From positions 586,118 to 650,117 of the forward strand of contig NZ_FNNR01000001.1 of NCBI RefSeq assembly GCF_900106835.1: 64,000 nt of DNA, given 5' to 3'. The notes under the pieces were generated by a model that saw nothing but the letters and a program-made list of their open reading frames with translations, did not search any database and was not told the origin of the DNA. This DNA is from Arthrobacter sp. cf158 (GTDB lineage: Bacteria > Actinomycetota > Actinomycetes > Actinomycetales > Micrococcaceae). Positions 58,286 through 64,000 of this stretch are shown here, piece by piece (within the stretch, counting starts at the first letter, position 1; each line of letters starts with the position of its first letter). Position numbers and translations under genes: made by a program.

Positions 58286-58756
58286 TCACGGCTGGGAGCG
58301 GCGTCCCAGCAGGGGCTGAACGCGGTACGGGATCATCTCCCGCATCGCCAGTGCTGTATCCGTCCGGTCCACGCCATCGCAGCCGAGGATCTTTCCATTG
58401 ATGCGATAGAGGTCTTCCGCGTCCAAGGCAACAACGCGCAGCAGGAGGTCCGCTGAACCCGTCAGGCCGAATCCCTCCAGGATTTCCGGAATGTCGGCGA
58501 GGTCCTGGGCGAGGGAAGCCAGTTTTTGTTGTTGTACGTGAACCGTGATGAAGGCCGTCAGCGGGTAGCCCAGAGCCACTGGGTTGATCCGCCGCTCAAA
58601 GGAGAGAAACGCGTGCTTCTTCTCAAGCTGCGCCATTCTGGCCTGGACCGTGTTGCGCGATAGTCCCAGCTTTTGGGCGAGGGCCACCACTGTCCCGCGG
58701 GGATCCTTCGCCATGGCGGAAAGGAGACGGGTATCAGTGCCATCCAAGGCTTGCAT
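58286..58756 (-). CDS. Lrp/AsnC-family transcriptional regulator
   Basis: The 156-residue protein has an N-terminal helix-turn-helix (LDGTDTRLLSAMAKDPRGTV, LAQKLGLSRNTVQARMAQLE) and a C-terminal RAM/AsnC ligand domain (AFITVHVQQQ, GFGLTGSADLLLRVVALDAED). It is divergent from the 2-oxoacid dehydrogenase operon, as BkdR is from bkd genes, so it likely controls that operon in response to branched-chain amino acids or their keto acids. The role is inferred from position. The frame is open upstream to a TTG at 58789; the ATG at 58756 is preferred. Confidence 0.87.
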   Translation of the reverse strand: MQALDGTDTRLLSAMAKDPRGTVVALAQKLGLSRNTVQARMAQLEKKHAFLSFERRINPVALGYPLTAFITVHVQQQKLASLAQDLADIPEILEGFGLTGSADLLLRVVALDAEDLYRINGKILGCDGVDRTDTALAMREMIPYRVQPLLGRRSQP

Positions 58757-58840
58757 AATGCGCAAGATTAGCACGGAGAGGGAACTCAAAATAGGGCAGA
58801 ATGCTCAACTTCAGCGAGGGCAGTTGTACCTGATGCCTCT

Positions 58841-58856
58841 TGTGAGTAGGGTCACA
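58841..58856. promoter_or_regulatory. Perfect Crp/GlxR-type box upstream of the dehydrogenase operon
   Basis: TGTGAGTAGGGTCACA matches TGTGA-N6-TCACA at all ten defined bases. It lies about 100 bp upstream of the E1-alpha start and 85 bp upstream of the Lrp start, so it could act on either promoter. Confidence 0.68.
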
Positions 58857-58939
58857 CTTAACTCTGGCGAAGGTGCCGGAGGGCCGGTCTGCGGCAGGAT
58901 CACGAGTCCAGCCAGCGCCGACGAAAACGAGCCGGAAGG

Positions 58940-60121
58940 TTGCGATCACCTGTGTTGACGGATCAGGCGGGCGAGGGAGTGCACCATGACACTCCGGGCC
59001 CTGGACATAGTGCACAAAATTCTCTGAGGACTGGCGGCAATCTGCTCCAGCTGGTGTCTCCCGAGGGCGAGCGGATCAGCCATCCCGAATTCGATGTATG
59101 GGTCAAGGACATCGGTGATGAGCAGTTGTGTTCGCTGTATGAGGACATGACGGTTATCCGCCGTATTGATGCCGAGGCAACGGCACTCCAGCGACAGGGA
59201 GAACTGGCGCTCTGGCCTCCGCTGCTGGGACAGGAAGCAGCCCAGATCGGTTCGAGCCGATCACTGCACGATGACGATTTCGTGTTTCCGAGCTACCGCG
59301 AAAGCGGTGTGGCCTACGTCCGTGGCGCACACCTCTCCGAGATCGCCCGGGTGTGGCGCGGCAATGCCTCCTATGGGTGGGATCCCCAGCGCATCAATCT
59401 GGCGACGCCCCAGATCATCATCGGTTCCCAAAGCCTGCACGCCACCGGCTACGCCATGGGTGTCCAGTTGGACGGAGCAAATACTGCCGTCCTTGCCTAC
59501 TTTGGTGATGGCGCCACGAGTGAAGGTGACGTCAATGAAGCCATGGTGTTCGCCGCCAGCTACCAGGCACCGGTCGTGTTCTTCTGCCAAAACAACCACT
59601 GGGCCATTTCGGAACCTGTGCGCATCCAGTCGCACGTCCAACTGGCTGACAGGCCCACCGGATTCGGGATTCCCAGCATGCGCGTTGATGGCAATGACGT
59701 GCTGGCTGTCATGGCTGCGACGCGGGTTGCGCTGGACAGGGCGCGCAAGGGCGGGGGGCCAACGTTCATCGAAGCTGTCACCTATCGCATGGGTCCCCAC
59801 ACTACGGCCGATGACCCCACCCGCTACCGCGATCCCATCGAGTTGGAAGATTGGGCCGCAAAAGATCCCATCCTGAGGCTCCGCAAGCTCCTGGAAGCAA
59901 AGGGCCTGCTGACTGAGGAGGTGGAATCGAGTGTCAAAGCCAAGGCTGACGCCGTTGCAGCGGAGCTCCGTTCCAGCTGCATTGGGATGCCGGACCCGAA
60001 GCCACTGGATGTCTTCAACCACGTTTACAGCACGCCCAATTCCTGGATAGAACGCCAGAAGGACCAGTATTCGCGCTACCTGAACAGTTTCAACGAATCC
60101 GTCGAGGAAGGTGCACTCTGA
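58940..60121 (+). CDS. 2-oxoacid dehydrogenase E1 component, alpha subunit
   Basis: The thiamine-diphosphate subunit decarboxylates a 2-oxoacid (branched-chain or pyruvate). The protein has up to 393 residues. The ThDP motif is visible as AYFGDGATSEGDVNEAMVFA followed by FFCQNNHWAIS, and the phosphorylation-loop-like YRMGPHTTADDPTRYRD is present. The start is unsettled: TTG 58940, GTG 58952 and GTG 58979 are in frame, and GGAAGG at 58932-58937 is not ideally spaced for any of them. Its stop overlaps the beta-subunit ATG. The divergent Lrp gene favours a branched-chain role. Confidence 0.88.
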   Translation: MRSPVLTDQAGEGVHHDTPGPGHSAQNSLRTGGNLLQLVSPEGERISHPEFDVWVKDIGDEQLCSLYEDMTVIRRIDAEATALQRQGELALWPPLLGQEAAQIGSSRSLHDDDFVFPSYRESGVAYVRGAHLSEIARVWRGNASYGWDPQRINLATPQIIIGSQSLHATGYAMGVQLDGANTAVLAYFGDGATSEGDVNEAMVFAASYQAPVVFFCQNNHWAISEPVRIQSHVQLADRPTGFGIPSMRVDGNDVLAVMAATRVALDRARKGGGPTFIEAVTYRMGPHTTADDPTRYRDPIELEDWAAKDPILRLRKLLEAKGLLTEEVESSVKAKADAVAAELRSSCIGMPDPKPLDVFNHVYSTPNSWIERQKDQYSRYLNSFNESVEEGAL

Positions 60122-61131
60122 TGTCCAAGCTCACTTTTGCCCGGGCCATCAACGCAGGCCTCCGGAAGTCTTTGGAAAACGATCCCAAGGTTGTCCTCAT
60201 GGGTGAGGATATTGGTTCACTCGGTGGCGTCTTCCGCGTCACCGATGGCTTGCAGAAAGACTTTGGGAAGCACCGCGTCATTGATTCGCCCTTGGCTGAG
60301 TCGGGCATTATCGGCACTGCCGTCGGACTGGCATACCGCGGCTACCGTCCGGTGTGCGAGATCCAGTTTGACGGTTTCATCTACCCGGCGTTTGACCAAA
60401 TTGTCAGCCAGGTAGCCAAAATGCACTACCGCACTCAGGGACGGGTCAAGATGCCCATCACCATCCGGGTTCCGTTCGGTGGTGGCATTGGGTCTCCGGA
60501 ACACCACTCGGAGTCTCCCGAGGCATACTTCACCCACACCTCCGGCTTGCGGGTGGTGGCCGTTTCCAATCCCCAGGACGCGTACACCATGATCCAGCAG
60601 GCCATCGCCTCTGATGATCCCGTGCTCTACTTCGAACCCAAGCGCCGCTATCACGACAAGGGCGACGTGGACGAGGCCATTGACCTTTCCACAGCCCTTC
60701 CGCTGGATAAGGCTGCCGTGGTGAACGCAGGATCCGACGTCACCTTGGTGGCTTACGGTCCTTTGGTCAAAACGGCCAAGGATGCGGCTATGGCCGCGGC
60801 CGACGAAGGCATTTCCGTGGAGGTTATTGACCTCCGCTCGCTGGCTCCCGTGGATTACCCCGTGGTGGAAGCCTCGGTCCGCAAGACCGGCCGTCTGGTC
60901 ATCACGCATGAGGCGGGCCAGTCCGGTGGCCTGGGCGCAGAGATTGCTGCCAGCATCACCGAGCGGTGCTTCCACTACTTGGAATCTGCCCCCGTCCGCA
61001 TCACAGGTTTCGATGTTCCCTATCCCTATTCGAAGCTGGAAATGCACCACTTGCCGGACCTGGACAGGATCCTGGACGGCGTGGACCGTGCCTTGGGCCG
61101 CCCCAACTCGTTGAGTGGACTGGAAGGATGA
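60121..61131 (+). CDS. 2-oxoacid dehydrogenase E1 component, beta subunit
   Basis: The 336-residue subunit completes the E1 heterotetramer. Blocks are VVLMGEDIGSLGGVFRVTDG, FDGFIYPAFDQIVSQVAKMH, RVPFGGGIGSPEHHSESPEA, and GRLVITHEAGQSGGLGAEIA. The ATG at 60121 shares one base with the E1-alpha stop, which couples their translation as expected for equal subunits. The stop overlaps the E2 start as ATGA (61128-61131). Confidence 0.94.
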   Translation: MSKLTFARAINAGLRKSLENDPKVVLMGEDIGSLGGVFRVTDGLQKDFGKHRVIDSPLAESGIIGTAVGLAYRGYRPVCEIQFDGFIYPAFDQIVSQVAKMHYRTQGRVKMPITIRVPFGGGIGSPEHHSESPEAYFTHTSGLRVVAVSNPQDAYTMIQQAIASDDPVLYFEPKRRYHDKGDVDEAIDLSTALPLDKAAVVNAGSDVTLVAYGPLVKTAKDAAMAAADEGISVEVIDLRSLAPVDYPVVEASVRKTGRLVITHEAGQSGGLGAEIAASITERCFHYLESAPVRITGFDVPYPYSKLEMHHLPDLDRILDGVDRALGRPNSLSGLEG

Positions 61132-62498
61132 CCGCCACCATGATCAAGGAATTCAGGCTGCCGGACCTTGGCGAAGGCTTGACCGAATCGGAAATTCTGA
61201 GCTGGAAGGTTGCGGTGGGGGACACCGTCACACTGAACCAGGTCATCGCCGAGGTGGAAACTGCCAAGGCCGTAGTGGAGTTGCCATCGCCCTTCGCAGG
61301 AACGGTGGCGGCCCTTCACGAGCAGCCCGGAACCGTGGTGGAAGTCGGCAAACCGATCGTTTCCTTCGAGGTGGACGACGCCGGATCCTCCAACGGGGGC
61401 AGCGCGCCGACTGCTGGCGCACCGGCCGCCGTCGAATCCTCCGGCGAGGCGAGTCCAGCAAAACGTGAGCCGAACCTGGTGGGCTACGGCGCCGTCGTCG
61501 AACATTCCGGCCGTCCCACCCGCCGTGCCCGCGGGCAGGCTCAATCCGAAGCACCCCGGGAAACACCCGCGAGTACCCCGGCGGTGGCCGGGCCCACGCA
61601 GCAACGGCCGTCTGAGACTGAAGCCGCTGAACGTCCACGCTCGACGCCGCCGGTCCGCAAACTGGCCCGTGATATCGGCGTTGACCTGGAGCTCGTCTCC
61701 GGCACCGGGCCGGGTGGGCTCATCACCCGCGAGGACGTCCAGAACTTTACCGGCGCAGCTGAAGCACCGGCCGAGATTCCTGTACTTGTGCAGGGCGAAC
61801 GCGAGACCCGGACACCCATCAAGGGAGTCCGGAAGTTCACGGCCGCGGCAATGGTCCAGAGTGCCTTCACGGCACCCCATGTGACCGAATTCCTCACGGT
61901 GGACGTCACGGCAACCATGGAATTGCTGACTCGCCTGAAAGGCAACAGGGCGTTCGAGGGTTACAAACTGACGCCCCTGACCATCGCCTCCAAGGCGGTG
62001 CTGGTGGCGCTGCGGAACAATCCCACGCTGAACTCCCGCTGGGACGAGGCGAGCCAGGAGATTGTCCAGTTCAACTATGTGAACCTGGGCATCGCTGCCG
62101 CCACGCCCCGTGGGCTGACAGTCCCTAACATCAAGGACGCAGACCGACTGACGCTGCGCGAGCTGTCCACGGCATTGACGGAGCTGACGGATACCGCCCG
62201 GGCAGGCAAATCCTCGCCGTCCGATCTTTCCGGGGGCACCATCTCCATTACCAACATCGGAGTGTTCGGGATTGACGCAGGGACACCCATCCTGAACCCG
62301 GGAGAGGCCGCCATCGTGGCTCTGGGCGCTGTGAGGAAGGCGCCGTGGGTTGTCAACGATGAACTGGCTGTTCGGCAGGTCATGTCACTCAGCCTGTCCT
62401 TCGACCACCGACTGGTGGATGGCGAACAGGGCTCGCGCTTCCTCGCGGATCTGGGCGCCATCCTGTCCGATCCCGCCATGGTCATGACCATGATCTGA
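61128..62498 (+). CDS. 2-oxoacid dehydrogenase E2 (dihydrolipoamide acyltransferase)
   Basis: The 456-residue core protein transfers the acyl group to CoA. It has one lipoyl domain (lipoyl-Lys in EVETAKAVVEL), a proline/alanine linker, an E3/E1-binding domain (PPVRKLARDIGVDLELVSGT), a second linker and the catalytic domain ending with SLSFDHRLVDGEQGSRFLAD, where HRLVDG holds the active His and Asp. ATG 61128 and ATG 61140 are both possible; GGAAGG at 61122-61127 fits the second better. No E3 (lipoamide dehydrogenase) gene follows, so E3 must be supplied from elsewhere. Confidence 0.93.
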   Translation: MTATMIKEFRLPDLGEGLTESEILSWKVAVGDTVTLNQVIAEVETAKAVVELPSPFAGTVAALHEQPGTVVEVGKPIVSFEVDDAGSSNGGSAPTAGAPAAVESSGEASPAKREPNLVGYGAVVEHSGRPTRRARGQAQSEAPRETPASTPAVAGPTQQRPSETEAAERPRSTPPVRKLARDIGVDLELVSGTGPGGLITREDVQNFTGAAEAPAEIPVLVQGERETRTPIKGVRKFTAAAMVQSAFTAPHVTEFLTVDVTATMELLTRLKGNRAFEGYKLTPLTIASKAVLVALRNNPTLNSRWDEASQEIVQFNYVNLGIAAATPRGLTVPNIKDADRLTLRELSTALTELTDTARAGKSSPSDLSGGTISITNIGVFGIDAGTPILNPGEAAIVALGAVRKAPWVVNDELAVRQVMSLSLSFDHRLVDGEQGSRFLADLGAILSDPAMVMTMI

Positions 62499-62593
62499 CA
62501 CCCCGAAGCTGCGCCGGCCCATCCCTTTACGAGTGCTTGCAGGAAACTGCAGCTAAGGGGTGGGTCGTCGCGCGTCACGGGTCAGCAGAGGCG

Positions 62594-63508
62594 TCAGTCT
62601 TCGGTGGGTGTGGTGCGGTTGGAATGGACCGTGCGCCAGCTGTGCTCCGGCTCGAAGCCCAGCAGCCTGCGGGCTTTGTCGATGGACAGCATCGTTTCGT
62701 GCTCGCCCAGTTCCTTGAGGACCTCGACGCCAGGGAAGACTTCCGCGGCAAGCTCGGCGCTGCTTCGACTCATCACGGTATCTGCGGCGGCGATGATGAA
62801 GGTCTCGAAGCCAGGTCCGCCATGTTCCAGGGCCCTCACCACTGCGAGAGCACCGTCCCGGGCGTCGATATAGCCCCACAGATTCCATTTGCGGAGTGTG
62901 GCGTCCGAGTCGAAGGACGGGAAAGCGTCGTAGTCCTCGGGGTCCATGACATTGGAGAAGCGCAACGCCGTGATGCTCAGGTCCGGGTCCCACCGCGTGA
63001 GTTGGATGGCCATCTGTTCTTCGAGGTGCTTGACCAGTGAGTAAGTGCTTTCCGGCCGCGCCGTGTATTCCTCATCGACCGGAATATAGGGAGGATCAAT
63101 GTCGAAAGGGAGGCCCAGTACGGTCTCGCTCGAAGCATAGACCACCTTCTTAATGCCTGCCCTCCGCGCTGCTTGGAAGACGTTGTAGGTGGACACCATG
63201 TTGTTCTCGAAGATCGCGGCATCAGGTGCCAGCCCAGGTGCAGGAATGGCGGCCAGGTGAACGATTGCGTCCAAGCCGTCGTGTTGGTCGTCCAGGCCCA
63301 GGATGACGTCCAGGACTTGCCCGTAATTGCGGAGGTCCACGGTGACGTAGCCGCGGCCCCGGGTGCCTGCCCGGTCTATGTTGAGAACCTGGTGGCCGTC
63401 TTGCGTCAGCCGCCGGACCACGCTCCTGCCCAGTTTTCCGCTTCCGCCGGTGACAGCAATCCTCATGGTCTGATCCTTCGTCGTCTCGTTGTTGTCCGAT
63501 GTGGTCAT
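62594..63508 (-). CDS. NAD-dependent epimerase/dehydratase (extended SDR)
   Basis: The 304-residue protein has the nucleotide-binding motif IAVTGGSGKLGRSVV shortly after the start, VHLAAIPAPG in the fourth strand and the catalytic pair in YSLVKHLEEQ. It acts on an NDP-sugar or similar substrate that cannot be identified. Two starts have good ribosome sites: ATG 63508 (GAGGGA, 7 bp upstream) and ATG 63466 (AAGGA, 8 bp upstream), which begins at MRIAVTGG. It is convergent with the E2 gene. Confidence 0.85.
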   Translation of the reverse strand: MTTSDNNETTKDQTMRIAVTGGSGKLGRSVVRRLTQDGHQVLNIDRAGTRGRGYVTVDLRNYGQVLDVILGLDDQHDGLDAIVHLAAIPAPGLAPDAAIFENNMVSTYNVFQAARRAGIKKVVYASSETVLGLPFDIDPPYIPVDEEYTARPESTYSLVKHLEEQMAIQLTRWDPDLSITALRFSNVMDPEDYDAFPSFDSDATLRKWNLWGYIDARDGALAVVRALEHGGPGFETFIIAAADTVMSRSSAELAAEVFPGVEVLKELGEHETMLSIDKARRLLGFEPEHSWRTVHSNRTTPTED

Positions 63509-63632
63509 GCTGGTTCCCTCATGTGACGTTTCAATCCAGCCCGATTCCAGCGTAGGCGCGCGCGGCAGCATGGCGCAGCCCCTGAGGCAGGCCCTGTGAG
63601 TCCTAGGAATGCCGGAACGACGCAGGGGCATT

Positions 63633-63688
63633 CCGAACGCAGGGGCCTACCGGAACGACTCCGAACGCAGGGGCCTACCGGAACGACT
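63633..63688. repeat. 28-bp perfect tandem repeat, two units
   Basis: Units 63633-63660 and 63661-63688 are identical and begin CCGAACGCAGGGGCCTACCG. A degenerate earlier copy (CCGGAACGACGCAGGGGCATT) starts at 63612. The array lies in the 396-bp gene-free spacer upstream of the epimerase gene. Confidence 0.85.
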
Positions 63689-63790
63689 CCGGGCGTACGG
63701 GTTGCCGGCTGCACAAAGCAGTATCTGCACCGGACAAACAATGAGCGCCCACAGTTTCCTGCGCACAGCTCCTGCTCGAATCCCTCGCTG

Positions 63791-63889
63791 CAAGCGCTCG
63801 ACTCCCTCATTACAAGCGCTCGACTCCCTCATTACAAGCGCTCGACGGCGGCCCGTCGCCCAGGGTGGTGGGCCGGGGTCGAGCGCTTG
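63791..63889. repeat. 22-bp direct repeats closed by an inverted copy
   Basis: CAAGCGCTCGAC occurs at 63791-63802, 63813-63824 and 63835-63846, with the 22-bp unit continuing TCCCTCATTA after the first two copies. The inverted copy GTCGAGCGCTTG at 63878-63889 pairs with the third copy to form a long hairpin with an inner GGCCC/GGGCC stem. Read on the minus strand, it follows the DUF222 stop by about 16 bp and can act as its terminator. Confidence 0.85.
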
Positions 63890-63904
63890 TGGGGTTGGGG
63901 CGTC

Positions 63905-64000
63905 CTATGTTCGGTGGGGTGTGTGGTGGTGGTTGCGTCGGGGTGTTTGGTGGGGGTCGATGTGGGGTGGGGGGATGAACCAGGGGATTCCGGTGGTGAG
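63905..64000 (-). CDS. C-terminal fragment of a DUF222/HNH endonuclease (13E12-type) protein
   Basis: On the minus strand one frame enters from the window edge and reads LTTGIPWFIPPPHIDPHQTP, then RRNHHHTPHRT and a TAG at 63905-63907. The G-x-PW-x2-PP-x-HIDP-x4-RRN pattern is the usual end of the DUF222 plus HNH proteins that occur in many copies in Arthrobacter and mycobacteria (13E12 repeat family). Only 31 residues lie in the window. The plus strand here is unusually G/T-rich because of His/Pro codons. Confidence 0.75.
   Translation of the reverse strand, partial: LTTGIPWFIPPPHIDPHQTPRRNHHHTPHRT

Noticed and set aside
62499..62593. Terminator between the E2 gene and the epimerase gene
   Set aside because: Only a short TGCAG/CTGCA hairpin is present, too weak to call.
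63791..63846. CRISPR array at the right edge
   Set aside because: The direct repeats are 12 bp with 10-bp identical spacers, so this is a plain tandem repeat, and there are no cas genes.

Overview
The window comes from the chromosome of a high-GC actinobacterium, most likely Arthrobacter/Paenarthrobacter (Micrococcaceae). Support: rpsB-tsf-pyrH-frr-cdsA order, a SAM-IV riboswitch, single-subunit glycyl-tRNA synthetase, frequent GTG starts with AGGAGG-like ribosome sites, many ATGA/GTGA/TGATG overlaps, and a DUF222/HNH (13E12-type) C-terminus with its characteristic short repeats at the right edge. The genus call is inference from gene content; no database was searched.

Layout. 1-1405: end of an unidentified gene and hutI (histidine breakdown). 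1419-10562: a mucin-type GalNAc module, with a secreted GH101 endo-alpha-N-acetylgalactosaminidase divergent from a SIS isomerase/deaminase, ROK kinase, PfkB kinase, class II aldolase and DeoR regulator. 10573-16371: histidine phosphatase, CPBP protease-like protein, VOC protein, metY, SAM-IV riboswitch plus metX, SHOCT protein. 16465-26123: winged-helix protein, SGNH hydrolase, esterase, S4 protein, DMT transporter, glyS-GNAT pair, BBE-like oxidoreductase, YibE/F protein. 26158-26352: relic of a LuxR-type response regulator. 26357-31217: dusB, dgt, dnaG and two identical tRNA-Asn genes in a tandem duplication.

31230-37037 (minus strand): hypothetical protein, esterase, a lysyl-phosphatidylglycerol synthase fused to a rhomboid-like membrane domain that lacks the catalytic residues, a 59-residue glycine-zipper protein and a Bcr/CflA exporter. 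37212-42421: holin-like/coiled-coil protein, CDP-alcohol phosphatidyltransferase, NIPA-like transporter, GT4 glycosyltransferase, a CAT-anticodon tRNA, and an acyl-CoA dehydrogenase behind a perfect palindromic operator. 42498-48285: M23 protein and the translation/lipid block rpsB, tsf, pyrH, frr, cdsA, followed by a protein with four DivIVA-like repeats.

48300-55074: a LytS-type kinase and LytTR regulator in an operon with a small membrane protein and a sodium:solute symporter, divergent from DUF485-actP. The shared upstream region holds 32-bp tandem repeats and a Crp/GlxR-type box. 55134-58137: PolX-like PHP protein without a polymerase domain, two small membrane proteins, a proline/glutamine-rich membrane protein. 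58286-62498: Lrp-type regulator divergent from a three-gene 2-oxoacid dehydrogenase operon (E1alpha, E1beta, E2), with a perfect TGTGA-N6-TCACA box between them. 62594-64000: SDR epimerase, repeat-rich spacer, and the end of a DUF222/HNH protein.

The parts most worth a second look are the kinase/regulator with two symporter modules and the matching Crp-type boxes, the pseudo-rhomboid/MprF fusion, the GalNAc module with helically phased boxes, the four-repeat DivIVA-like protein and the terminal repeat/hairpin cluster.
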